From: Streptomyces marincola
Lineage (GTDB): Bacteria; Actinomycetota; Actinomycetes; Streptomycetales; Streptomycetaceae
Length of the DNA stretch: 64,000 nucleotides
Direction: 5' to 3'
Assembly: GCF_020410765.1 (NCBI RefSeq)
Contig: NZ_CP084541.1
Location: 1 to 64,000 of the forward strand
The notes beneath the pieces are model-generated. The model had not been told where the DNA came from, searched no databases, and saw only the letters and a program-made list of their open reading frames with translations. Position numbers and translations under genes: made by a program. Position 1 is the first letter of the stretch; the number at the start of each line of letters is the position of its first letter. Shown one piece after another: positions 8,326-16,386 of this stretch.

Positions 8326-9210
8326 TCAGGTTCCCGGGGGCGCCGCCAGGAGGGTTTCGAAGAGCGCGGACATGCCCTGTTCCCCCTTGCCCTCGGTGAT
8401 GCCCCGTTCCATCAGGGCCCTGAGGTGTTCGAGCCGTGTGGTGTCGATGCCGCGGGTGCGCCGCAGTTCGATGACGGTGTCCGTGAACGCCGCCTGTTCG
8501 GCGACGCCGCCGTAGGCGGCGGGGTCGTGGTCGCCGGTGTCGACCTGCTGGGCGATCAACGGCAGCAGGTGGGGGATCTCCCCGAAGGTACGGGCCGCGG
8601 CCGGGGCGAAGTCGCGGGCCGGCACTCCCTCGTGCCGCATGAGGGCCAGGACGTGCAGGTAGCCGGTCCACACCTCGAAGAAGAGACTCATCATCGCCAG
8701 CTCGAACAGCGGCGCGAGTCCGGGGTCGGCGCCGACGTACCGGGCGGCCTTGCCCAGGGCGTGGAGCGTGTCTTCGTGCCGGTCGTACGCCTCCCGCTGC
8801 CCCGAGTACATGATGTGGGTCTCGGGGCGGCCGATGGTGCGGTAATCGGCCATGGCGGGGGCGGCCAGGTAGTCGGCGCCGTACGACGTGGCCAGCGCGG
8901 CGGCGGCGCGGGCCTGCTCGGGGGTGCTGGTGGTGACGTTGACCAGGGTGCGCCCCCGGAGCGCCGGAGCGGCGTCGGTGAGGACCGCGCGGGCCGCGTC
9001 GTCGTCGGTGACGCACAGGATGACGAGGGGTGCCGCGGCGGCAGCGGCGGCCGGGGTGTCCGCGGCGACCGCGCCCGCGGCGACCAGGGGGCGGGTCCTC
9101 TCCGGGGTGCGGTTCCACACGGTGGTGGGGTGGCCGGCTCCGACGAGCGCCCGGGCCATGGCGCCGCCCATGCGTCCGGCTCCGAGGACCGCGACTGGGG
9201 GGGCGCTCAC
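8326..9210 (-). CDS. Imine-reductase-like NAD(P)-binding oxidoreductase
   Basis: A 294-residue member of the beta-hydroxyacid dehydrogenase/imine reductase superfamily. The Rossmann motif GAGRMG is at 10-15, followed by VWNRTPER (28-37), which usually selects NADPH. The mid-section AAPAMADYRTIGRPETHIMYSG and the long inter-domain helix near 165-195 fit the imine reductase type better than 6-phosphogluconate or hydroxyisobutyrate dehydrogenases. Such enzymes reduce cyclic imines, but the natural substrate is unknown. The GTG start overlaps the stop of the 35-codon leader at 9207-9314 (GTGA), and no good ribosome binding site lies before the GTG itself, so it probably depends on coupling. Confidence 0.82.
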   Translation of the reverse strand: MSAPPVAVLGAGRMGGAMARALVGAGHPTTVWNRTPERTRPLVAAGAVAADTPAAAAAAAPLVILCVTDDDAARAVLTDAAPALRGRTLVNVTTSTPEQARAAAALATSYGADYLAAPAMADYRTIGRPETHIMYSGQREAYDRHEDTLHALGKAARYVGADPGLAPLFELAMMSLFFEVWTGYLHVLALMRHEGVPARDFAPAAARTFGEIPHLLPLIAQQVDTGDHDPAAYGGVAEQAAFTDTVIELRRTRGIDTTRLEHLRALMERGITEGKGEQGMSALFETLLAAPPGT

Positions 9211-9314
9211 GCGGCGTCGCCCGTGCCGGTGCGGCGGGCCGCGGTGCGGGCGGTGGGGGGCGCGGGGGCGCGCCGGGCGCGGTGTGCGGTGGGTGTGCGG
9301 GGCGTGAGTCGCAT
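9207..9314 (-). CDS. 35-residue Arg-rich leader peptide, coupled to the imine-reductase-like gene
   Basis: A short open frame starting at ATG 9314 with a strong AAGGAG site eight bases upstream. It encodes a 35-residue peptide rich in Arg, Thr, Ala and Pro (MRLTPRTPTAHRARRAP...). Its TGA overlaps the GTG of the downstream enzyme by four bases. The good ribosome binding site here, and its absence before the enzyme, suggest a translational leader rather than a functional peptide. It may instead be the true N-terminal context of a longer transcript; no homologous leader is recognised. Confidence 0.5.
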   Translation of the reverse strand: MRLTPRTPTAHRARRAPAPPTARTAARRTGTGDAA

Positions 9315-9651
9315 CCCTGTTCTCCTTAGGTGGGCCGTGGAGTGGATGACGGTCACCCCTCCACCACCCACAGCATCTGTCTCGGTGCTTGCGGTCACCA
9401 GAGCGTGAAGAACGTTGTTTGGCGCCGGTGTTGCGCATCGCGCGCCGTGTGGAGCCGGGTGCGCGCGGAGGTGTGTGGGCGGGCCTCTCCCCCGCCCGGC
9501 CCGCGCGTCCGGTGGTGCCGGCGGCGGGCGTGCCGGTGTGGGGACACGCCGCACCGGTCCGCACGCCACCGTGGGTGAATTGTCACGGAAAATGCATATG
9601 GTGCTGTTTGCACTTCTTCACTGCTCGACAGTTGCCGACCGGAGGCTTCTC
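9315..9651. other. Divergent intergenic region (leader/imine reductase and chloroperoxidase promoters)
   Basis: No gene is visible in these 337 bases. It must hold divergent promoters. The element GGTCACC occurs twice in the same orientation, near 9350 and 9393, with a spacing of about four helical turns, and could be a regulator site. The chloroperoxidase side has an AT-richer stretch with TTGTCA at 9580-9585 but no convincing -10 at the right spacing. Confidence 0.45.
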
Positions 9652-10482
9652 ATGGGTTTCGTCACCACCCGCGACGGCGCGGTGATCTTCTACAAGGACT
9701 GGGGAGGCGACGGCCCGCCCGTGGTCTTCAGCCACGGCTGGCCGCTCAACGCCGACGTCTGGGACGACCAGATGGACGTGGTGGCGGAAAACGGCTTCCG
9801 CGGTATCGCGCACGATCGCCGCGGGCACGGGCGTTCGGCCCAGACGTGGTACGGCAACGACATGGACACCTACGCCGACGACCTGGCCCAGGTGATGGAA
9901 GCCCTCGACCTGCGCGACGTGACCCTCGTCGGCCACTCGACCGGTGGCGGCGAGGTGGCGCGGTACATCGGCCGCCACGGCACCTCGCGCGTCGCCAAGG
10001 CCGTCCTGCTCGCGTCCGTGCCGCCGCTGATGCTCAAGACGCCCGCGAATCCGGACGGCACCCCGATCGACGTGTTCGACTCGATCCGCGAAGGGGTCCG
10101 CGCGGAGCGGTCGCAGTTCTGGCGGGACCTGAGCGAGACGTTCTTCGGCGCGAACCGGCCCGGCAACAAGGTCACCCAGGGGAACAAGGACGCCTTCTGG
10201 CTGATGGGCATGCAGCTGGGCATCAAGGGCGCGCTCGACTGCGTGCGGGCCTTCTCGGAGACGGACTTCACCGAGGACCTGAAGAAGTTCGACATTCCCG
10301 CACTCGTCATCCACGGGGACGACGACCAGATCGTCCCGATCGACGCGGCGGGCCGCAGGTCGGCCGAGATCATCCCGGACGCGACGTTGAAGGTGTACCA
10401 GGGGGCGCCGCACGGGCTGGCCAGCGTGCCGGGCTTCAAGGAGCAGTTCAACGCGGACCTGCTCGCGTTCCTCAGGAGCTGA
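9652..10482 (+). CDS. Non-heme chloroperoxidase-type alpha/beta hydrolase
   Basis: A 276-residue alpha/beta-hydrolase of the cofactor-free haloperoxidase family (like Streptomyces chloroperoxidases). The triad is S96 in GHSTGGG, D225 in HGDDDQIVP and H254 in GAPHG; the oxyanion-hole region is FSHGWPL at 26-32. These proteins are really esterases with a perhydrolase side activity, and their halogenation in vitro is non-enzymatic through peracid. The true physiological substrate is generally unknown. The ATG is preceded by GGAGG at a good distance. It ends facing the amidohydrolase gene, with a hairpin between. Confidence 0.9.
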   Translation: MGFVTTRDGAVIFYKDWGGDGPPVVFSHGWPLNADVWDDQMDVVAENGFRGIAHDRRGHGRSAQTWYGNDMDTYADDLAQVMEALDLRDVTLVGHSTGGGEVARYIGRHGTSRVAKAVLLASVPPLMLKTPANPDGTPIDVFDSIREGVRAERSQFWRDLSETFFGANRPGNKVTQGNKDAFWLMGMQLGIKGALDCVRAFSETDFTEDLKKFDIPALVIHGDDDQIVPIDAAGRRSAEIIPDATLKVYQGAPHGLASVPGFKEQFNADLLAFLRS

Positions 10483-10491
10483 CCGCCGGGG

Positions 10492-10523
10492 CCGCGTGTG
10501 CCGTCGTGCGGCGGCACACGCGG
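10492..10523. terminator. Bidirectional hairpin terminator between convergent genes
   Basis: Perfect 12-bp arms CCGCGTGTGCCG (10492-10503) and CGGCACACGCGG (10512-10523) sit in the 48-base gap between the chloroperoxidase and amidohydrolase stop codons, so it can serve both. Confidence 0.75.
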
Positions 10524-10530
10524 GGCGCGG

Positions 10531-13500
10531 TCATGGCACGCAGCAGCCGTCGCGGCGCATGCGCTCCGCCACCTCGTGCCAGTGCTCGGGGCCGGCCGTG
10601 CCGGGGAGCGCCGGGCCGGTGCCCGCCCTCCCGCCCTCCTCGGTGAACGCGCGCACCAGGTCGTCCCGGTGGTGGACGTGTCCGCCGCGCACCGCCGTCA
10701 CCGTGCGCGTCAGGGAGGCGAAGTCGGTGAACGGGTCGCCGTCCACGACGGTCAGGTCGGCGAGTTTGCCCGGTTCCAGGGTGCCGAGGTCGGCGTCGGC
10801 CCCGAACACGCGGGCCGGGATCGCGGTGGCCGTGCGCAGCGCCGCGGCCGGGGTGAGACCGGCGCGGTGGAGGGCGCGCAGGCCGAGGTGGAGGTGCAGG
10901 CCGACGGGGACGAGCGGCTGGTCGGTGCCGAGGGCGACCAGTGCGCCGCGCTCCAGGATCCGGCGGTAGACGGCTGTTTCCGTGTCCAGGGTGGCCAGTT
11001 CGCCCGCGGTCGGCGGCCGGCCCGCCCGCTCGCGGACGAGATCGGTGTCCCACGCGGGCATCAGGGCGGTGACCCGCGGGTCGTCGGCGAGGCCGGGGTC
11101 GGCGCCGAGGAGCGGCAGGGCGGTGAACGGCGTGGCGACGAGGTGGAAGTCGGTGGCCGTGTAGATCTCGGTCACGTCCTGCCCCACCCGGCCGGTGGCG
11201 GAGGTCGCGGTGCCTGATTCCCGGCGGTTGGTGGCCTGGAGGTGGGTGGTCAGGTCCTGTCCGGACTGGACGCCCGGGGAGCAGAAGTGGCTGCCGGCCC
11301 GGACCCCGAGGCGCTGGTGGGCGAAGTCCGCCGCCTCCCGCATGATCCAGTAGGGGGCGCGGACGTAGGTCTTCACGAAGTCCCAGTCGAGGTCGGCGGC
11401 CCGGGACAGGGAGCGGCGCAGTCCCTCGGGGGTGCGGTGGGCGCGGCCCATGCTGTAGGCGACCCGGGCGCCGTCGAGCAGTTCGCCGGTGGTCAGCAGC
11501 CGGGGGCCGACGAGTTCGCCGGCGGCGACGGCTTCGCGGATGCGGGCCTGCTCGTGTGCGAAGCCGCCCAGCGACACGTTCGTGGTGATGCCGTAGGCGA
11601 GCTGGAGGGCGGTCTGCCGGCCGCCGTAGGTCGACTGCCAGGGGTGCACGTGGGCGTCCCACAGGCCGGGCACGACGGTGCGGGCCGAGGCGTCGAGGTG
11701 GCGTTCCGCGCGGCGGCCGGCCCGGTGGCGTTCGACTGCGGCGACGCGGCCGTCGCGGACGATGATGTCGACGTCTCGCTCGACGTGCTCGCCCGTGCCG
11801 TCCCACAGGCGCCCGGCGTGCACGACGATGTCGGCGGCGCGGGGGCGTGTGTGGTGGAGCCGGACGGGGATGTCGACCGGATCGCCGCCTTCGGCGGCGA
11901 TGAGCCGGAGGGAACCACCGGAGAGGTAGAGCAGGGTGCGGGAGTCCGCGGACCACGAGGGGTGGTCGGCGGCCTCGCGGGTGAGCCGGCGCGCCGGGCC
12001 GTCGGGGGTGCCGTCGGGCCGCACGGGCAGCAGCCACAGGGCGGATTCGGCGATCACCGCCATCCAGCGGCCGTCGGGCGACCAGACCGGTCCCGAGGCG
12101 TAGCGGTCGGACAGGGACGCGTGCGGTGCGATGGAGTGGAGCGCCGAGCCGCCGTCGCGGGTGTCGATGACGCGGATGAGGTGGTGGCCTTCGCGGAAGC
12201 GGTTGTTCAGGCGGTTGCGGTCGCACAGGGCGATGTGCCGGCCGTCCGGGGACCAGCTCGGGGGGCCGGGGAGCCCGCCGCCGGTGAGCGGTGGGGCCAG
12301 GACGCGTTCCTCGCCCGTGCCGAGGTCGCGCACGGTCAGGTCGCCGGCCATGGTGAGGGCGGCCAGGCGGTGTCCGTCCGGGGAGAGCGCGGGAAACACC
12401 CGGCCGCCGGTGGCCAGGACGGTCTCGCGGCCGGAGCGCAGGTCGCGGCGGCGTACGGTGAACGAGCCGTCCCTGTCGTCGGCGTAGATCAGCGAGCGGC
12501 CGTCCGGGGTCCAGGAGGGCGCGAGGAGGTAGCCGGTGGGCGGGGCCGCCAGCACACGCCTTGGTCGTTCGCGGCCGTGAACTGGGGCGGTCCAGAGCGA
12601 GTTGAGCGCGGCGAACGCGACGTGCCGGCCGTCCGGGGAGAGGGCGGGCTGGTGCAGGCCGCGGACGCGGTGGCGTCCGCCGTCGTCGAAGTCGTACCGC
12701 TTGTCGCGGTAGCGGGGGCGGGTGACGGGGAGGGCGGCGGTGAAGGGGATGGTGCGGGCGTCGTGCGGGGCGTCCGGGCGCAGGATCCGGAAGGTGCCGT
12801 CGACGGTGAGCAGCAGGGTGTCGTCGGTGGTCCAGCGCACGGGGGCGGGGTGGACGTCGCCGGGGATCGGGACGGGCGCGCCGTCGACCACGAGCGTGCA
12901 GGACGCGCTGGGCGCCGGGGTGGTGCGCAGGTAGGCAATGCGTCCCGCGGGCGAGACGGCGGGCGCCATGATCTGCCCTTCCGCCGGGTCGGTGTGCTCG
13001 GTGCCCACCGGGCCCGTGCCGTCGGCGCGCACGGAGGCGATGGTGCGGGCGCGGAGTTCGCCGGGGGCGGTGGCGGGGGCGCGGACGAAGAGGACGCGCT
13101 GCCCGTCGGGGGACCAGGCCGGGTCGAAGTCCTCCCAGTCGCCGCTTTGGTAGGGGCCCTCCTGGCCCGGGTTGCCGGTGAGGCGGGTGAGGGCGCCGCT
13201 GCGGACATCGAGGGTCCAGACGCGGTAGGGCGCGCGGTCGGTGATGTCGCCGCCGCGTTCGGAGCAGAAGGCGATGCGGGTGCCGTCGGGTGACCAGCTC
13301 GGGGCCCGGTCGTCGAACGGTCCGTCCGTCAGGCGGCGCAGTCCGGTCCCGTCGGGGCGCACCGTCCAGATGTGGTGGACGCCGTCGTGGTAGGCGCTGA
13401 AGGCCAGCGCGGAGCCGTCGGGTGACCAGTGCGGGCGGGTCGGTTCGAGTTCGGGGTCGGTGAGCGCGGTCGCGGGACCGCCGTCGCGGGGGACGGACCA

Positions 13501-13743
13501 CAGGACGCCCTGGATCTCGGCGACGATGCGGTCGCCGGCCGGGGCGAGCGCGGCCGCGCCGTTGGTCGCGGTGGTGAACGTGAGCGTCGTGGTGGTGCCG
13601 GCGGCGGGCCGGGTCGCGGCGGCGGCCGGTCCTGCGAGGGCCACGGCCCCGGCCGTCGCCGCGGCCTGGAGGAACCCGCGGCGGGACAGTGCCGGCGGCA
13701 GGGAGGCGCGTGCACCGGCAGGTGCGGGGTGCGCGGGAGTCAT
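10531..13743 (-). CDS. Tat-exported beta-propeller/amidohydrolase fusion protein
   Basis: A 1070-residue exported hydrolase. The N-terminus carries a twin-arginine signal SRRGFLQAAAT (residues 20-30), so it is exported folded. Residues about 50-620 contain many PD40/TolB-type blades with the repeated SPDG signature, forming one or two beta-propellers. The C-terminal part is a metal-dependent amidohydrolase with the HxH metal site at H698/H700 (DAHVHPW) and a later DQPLVPVGLHLH-type region typical of imidazolonepropionase/prolidase-like enzymes. The substrate is unknown; related fusions act on peptides or cyclic amides. The ATG at 13743 was chosen because it directly precedes the signal peptide. 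Confidence 0.88.
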   Translation of the reverse strand: MTPAHPAPAGARASLPPALSRRGFLQAAATAGAVALAGPAAAATRPAAGTTTTLTFTTATNGAAALAPAGDRIVAEIQGVLWSVPRDGGPATALTDPELEPTRPHWSPDGSALAFSAYHDGVHHIWTVRPDGTGLRRLTDGPFDDRAPSWSPDGTRIAFCSERGGDITDRAPYRVWTLDVRSGALTRLTGNPGQEGPYQSGDWEDFDPAWSPDGQRVLFVRAPATAPGELRARTIASVRADGTGPVGTEHTDPAEGQIMAPAVSPAGRIAYLRTTPAPSASCTLVVDGAPVPIPGDVHPAPVRWTTDDTLLLTVDGTFRILRPDAPHDARTIPFTAALPVTRPRYRDKRYDFDDGGRHRVRGLHQPALSPDGRHVAFAALNSLWTAPVHGRERPRRVLAAPPTGYLLAPSWTPDGRSLIYADDRDGSFTVRRRDLRSGRETVLATGGRVFPALSPDGHRLAALTMAGDLTVRDLGTGEERVLAPPLTGGGLPGPPSWSPDGRHIALCDRNRLNNRFREGHHLIRVIDTRDGGSALHSIAPHASLSDRYASGPVWSPDGRWMAVIAESALWLLPVRPDGTPDGPARRLTREAADHPSWSADSRTLLYLSGGSLRLIAAEGGDPVDIPVRLHHTRPRAADIVVHAGRLWDGTGEHVERDVDIIVRDGRVAAVERHRAGRRAERHLDASARTVVPGLWDAHVHPWQSTYGGRQTALQLAYGITTNVSLGGFAHEQARIREAVAAGELVGPRLLTTGELLDGARVAYSMGRAHRTPEGLRRSLSRAADLDWDFVKTYVRAPYWIMREAADFAHQRLGVRAGSHFCSPGVQSGQDLTTHLQATNRRESGTATSATGRVGQDVTEIYTATDFHLVATPFTALPLLGADPGLADDPRVTALMPAWDTDLVRERAGRPPTAGELATLDTETAVYRRILERGALVALGTDQPLVPVGLHLHLGLRALHRAGLTPAAALRTATAIPARVFGADADLGTLEPGKLADLTVVDGDPFTDFASLTRTVTAVRGGHVHHRDDLVRAFTEEGGRAGTGPALPGTAGPEHWHEVAERMRRDGCCVP

Positions 13744-13807
13744 GGCACGGCACCTTAAGGGGCGTGCGCGGGGCGCGTGGGACGCGAGCGCGGGGGCGCG
13801 GCTGCTG

Positions 13808-14380
13808 TCAGCCGTGCGGCGGCGGGCGGCCGTGGCTCGTTCGGCGCTCACGCGCGATCCGGTCGGCGTGTGCGGGGATCCAGTGGCCGCCGTACCGTCG
13901 CCGCAGTTCCGGGCGGCGCCAGTCCTCGTCGGTGATCACGCCGCGGCACAGCGGTCCTGAGCCGCACGCGCAGACCAGGCGGAATCCTGGTGCGGTGCTG
14001 ACCGTGCCGTAGTCCAGGGTGACTTCGGCGCCCGCGGGAATGTCGCGGCGGGCGGTGAGGGTGTAGTCGCCGGCCCACCACAGGTTGGGGTCGCAGCTGT
14101 GGTTGCCGTAGTGGTTGGGGGCGCCCGGCGGCATGACCAGGTGGAGTGTTTCGGTCACCGAGATGGTGTCGATGTAGGCCGGGTCCGGCCGGGTGGCGGC
14201 CTCGGCGAACAGTCCGTGCAGTTCCGCCGTGGAGACCAGGCGCCCGCCGAGCCGGGAGACCGGGGTGCCGGCCGGTACCGGGGCCGAGGCGAACAGGCCG
14301 GTGCCGGCGATCGGTGACGGGCCGGGTGCCACGGCGGGGTGCAGCCAGCACTGGCGCGGCGGTGGGGGCGGGTGCTCCAT
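13808..14380 (-). CDS. SET-domain protein, putative lysine methyltransferase
   Basis: A 190-residue protein with a complete small SET domain. Visible are AGTGLFA at 25-31, the SAM-binding and catalytic NHSCDPN at 93-99, the DYG at 123-125 and a post-SET-like cluster C137, C139, C145 that could bind zinc. SET proteins transfer methyl groups from SAM to lysines; bacterial ones are uncommon and mostly unstudied in Streptomyces. The ATG at 14380 is favoured by GGGGTG upstream; a GTG at 14389 would add three residues. It sits alone between the Tat amidohydrolase and a GNAT gene on the same strand. Confidence 0.85.
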   Translation of the reverse strand: MEHPPPPPRQCWLHPAVAPGPSPIAGTGLFASAPVPAGTPVSRLGGRLVSTAELHGLFAEAATRPDPAYIDTISVTETLHLVMPPGAPNHYGNHSCDPNLWWAGDYTLTARRDIPAGAEVTLDYGTVSTAPGFRLVCACGSGPLCRGVITDEDWRRPELRRRYGGHWIPAHADRIARERRTSHGRPPPHG

Positions 14381-14440
14381 CGGTGACACCCCATCATGGG
14401 GCGTCGGCGGAAGGGAAGGGCCGGGTGCCGGGAGGGTGGT

Positions 14441-14929
14441 TCAGCCGGTGGGCAGGGTGCGGGTGAAGCGGAGGCAGGGGCCGCGGTCGAGGGCGGCTTC
14501 GGCGGCGGGAACGAAGCCGGTGCGGGCCAGGACGGCGCGGGAGGCGGCGTTGTCCGGCGTGGTCGCGGCGCGCAGCGCGGTGAGACGGTAGGTGGCGGCG
14601 GCGAGGGCGCAGACCTGGCGGACGGCCGAGGTGGCGAGCCCCCGGTTCGCGGCCCGCTCGGCGATTCTGAAGTCGAGACCGGCCCGGCCGTCGGTCACGT
14701 CGAGCAGGTCGATCCTGCCGAGGATGTCGCCGCCGCTGCCGACCAGTACGTGGAAGTAGTGCCGTCCGGCCGCCTGTTCGGCGAGCTGGCGGTGGTGCCA
14801 CTGGTCGAAGTCGGCGAACCAGTCGTCGCCGCGGTCGGGGAGCGACATGGCGAAGTAGGCCCGGTTCTCCCGCTCGAAGGCGAGGAGCGCGGGGCCGTGA
14901 TCGTGCCGCAGGAGTTGGAGTTCCGGCAT
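14441..14929 (-). CDS. GNAT family N-acetyltransferase
   Basis: A 162-residue acetyltransferase of the RimJ/RimL type. The acetyl-CoA-binding loop is around residues 94-105 (RGLATSAVR), followed by TTPDNAASRAVLARTGF, the usual C-terminal motif of ribosomal-protein-like N-acetyltransferases. The start ATG at 14929 precedes the conserved opening PELQLLRHDHGPALLAFERENRAYF by one residue; upstream sequence in frame is low quality. The acceptor is unknown. It lies 60 bases upstream of the SET gene on the same strand and could share a transcript with it. Confidence 0.85.
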   Translation of the reverse strand: MPELQLLRHDHGPALLAFERENRAYFAMSLPDRGDDWFADFDQWHHRQLAEQAAGRHYFHVLVGSGGDILGRIDLLDVTDGRAGLDFRIAERAANRGLATSAVRQVCALAAATYRLTALRAATTPDNAASRAVLARTGFVPAAEAALDRGPCLRFTRTLPTG

Positions 14930-15179
14930 GGGTGGGACTTTACGGCGCACGGGAGCGGCGCGGCCCGGCGTCGGCGGCGGGCCCGGTGCCGGTGGGCGGA
15001 CGGGGGCCGCGCCCGAGGCCGATGGCCCGGCGGTGGGGCGAACGGCCGTCGCCTGGGAGGGCGTTGCCTCACCCGTTCCGGGAGTGATCGCAGAGCGGTT
15101 GACGTGGGCCGTCCCGCGGCGGAGGCCGGGCGCCGGTAATGCGCTTGCCCGGCGCGGTGATCGGTGCCAGCGTCTCCCC

Positions 15180-15728
15180 ATGACCACGCCCCGGGCCGAT
15201 CTGCTGGCGCACCAGCTCGACATCATCTGGGCCCTGTTCGAGTATCACGTGCGGGAGCTCGACGACGCGGCCTGCCTGTGGGAGCCGTCGCCGAACAGCT
15301 GGACCGTCCGGCAGGACCTCTCGGGCCGGTGGGTGGCCGACTGGCGGGTTCCCGAGCCCGACCCGGTGCCGACCCCGACGGTGGGCTGGCTGACCTGGCA
15401 CATCGGGTACTGGTGGACGACGACCGCGGGGCACTGCTTCGGGGCGGGCGCGCCGGAGCGCGAGGCCATCGCGTGGCCGGGCGGGGCGCAGGCCGCGACG
15501 CGGTGGCTGCGCGGCCTGAAGGACACGTGGCGCGCCGGGCTGCTCGCGCTCACCGACGAGGAGCTGGACTCGGCCGGGCGGACGGCGGGGCTGCCGTGGG
15601 GCGAGGGTCAGCCGCTGGGGAACGTGGCCGCGTGGGTCAATGTCGAGCTGGCGAAGAACGTCGCCGAGATCGGCTCGGTGCTCCTGTCACGCCGGGCGCA
15701 CGGCGGGGCGTCAGCCACCTCGCCGTGA
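15180..15728 (+). CDS. DinB-like four-helix protein
   Basis: A 182-residue DinB-superfamily protein. The first helix starts HQLDIIWALFEYHV and the motif WLTWHIGYWW near residues 68-77 carries the typical second metal-ligand histidine; a third ligand would be expected near NVELAKNVAEIG, where no histidine is seen, so metal binding may be altered. DinB-like proteins include mycothiol-dependent transferases, but many have no known role. It is transcribed away from the GNAT gene. The ATG sits 250 bases downstream of that gene's start; the shared divergent region holds no other gene. Confidence 0.75.
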   Translation: MTTPRADLLAHQLDIIWALFEYHVRELDDAACLWEPSPNSWTVRQDLSGRWVADWRVPEPDPVPTPTVGWLTWHIGYWWTTTAGHCFGAGAPEREAIAWPGGAQAATRWLRGLKDTWRAGLLALTDEELDSAGRTAGLPWGEGQPLGNVAAWVNVELAKNVAEIGSVLLSRRAHGGASATSP

Positions 15729-16021
15729 GCCGGCGGGGCCGGCGGACGCGATCTGAACCGTCGACGCCGTCGGGGCGTCGCGCCCGCCGGCGGGTGCCGT
15801 CGCGGCGCCCCGCCCGTTGCGGACGAGGCCGACAACACGCGGAATCCACATGATGCGATGGTCGGCTTCTCGCCTTGCTTCTCCGGCCCGAGCAAAAGAC
15901 GGCACACCACCGCACGCATTCCGTCGCTCTTTGGAACCAATGCGCATGTCGGGCAGCGAAATGCGCGTCGCCATGGTGCAACTTGTGTGAAGTCCTGTTG
16001 TTCCGAATGGGAGAGGATGCT

Positions 16022-16276
16022 ATGCGTCTCCGTTCAGCTCTGGCCGTCGCCGCGGTCACCGCGTCCCTGTTCAGCGCTGCTGGCATGGTCAGCACCGCCG
16101 CCGCCGATGTCGAGGTCGACTTCGGCTCCTCGTTCAACTCCAACATCCAGTTCCGTCCGGTGACGGTGTGCGCCTCGAACTTCGAGCTGCTCACCAAGAA
16201 GGTCCCGGTCAAGTCCGAGGCGGAGCAGGAAGCCCGGGACTGCATCAACGGTCCCGTCTTCACCAGCGAGGACTGA
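16022..16276 (+). CDS. Small secreted protein with two cysteines
   Basis: An 84-residue preprotein. Residues 1-28 form a clear Sec signal peptide (MRLRSALAVAAVTASLFSAAG, cleavage near STAAA). The mature part of about 55 residues has exactly two cysteines (in TVCAS and RDCING), which could form one disulphide. It is not a chaplin or rodlin, and I recognise no family. A GAGAGG ribosome binding site precedes the ATG, and a strong hairpin follows the gene, so it is a discrete, probably well-expressed monocistronic unit. The 140 bases upstream are AT-richer than the surroundings and contain AATGCGC twice about two helical turns apart. Confidence 0.75.
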   Translation: MRLRSALAVAAVTASLFSAAGMVSTAAADVEVDFGSSFNSNIQFRPVTVCASNFELLTKKVPVKSEAEQEARDCINGPVFTSED

Positions 16277-16290
16277 GGAAATCCCCCTCC

Positions 16291-16323
16291 ACGGCCCGCT
16301 CGGCTTCGTGCCGGGCGGGCCGT
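16291..16323 (+). terminator. Hairpin terminator after the small secreted protein gene
   Basis: Arms at 16291-16304 and 16310-16323 pair over 14 positions (one G-U) around a TTCGT loop, fifteen bases after the stop codon. Confidence 0.8.
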
Positions 16324-16386
16324 CGTCGTGCCGGGAAGGCGTGCGCATCGCGCGGCGCGTGCCCGGCGCGCGTTCCTGGACCGGCC

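Noticed and set aside
9345..9402. Repeated GGTCACC as a firm operator
   Set aside because: Seven-base GC-rich matches are frequent by chance here and the spacing fits no known regulator well; mentioned only in the intergenic entry.
10472..13753. A second long minus-strand frame parallel to the Tat amidohydrolase
   Set aside because: Its product is Arg/Pro/His-rich and lacks motifs, whereas the chosen frame carries a Tat signal, SPDG blades and the HxH site.
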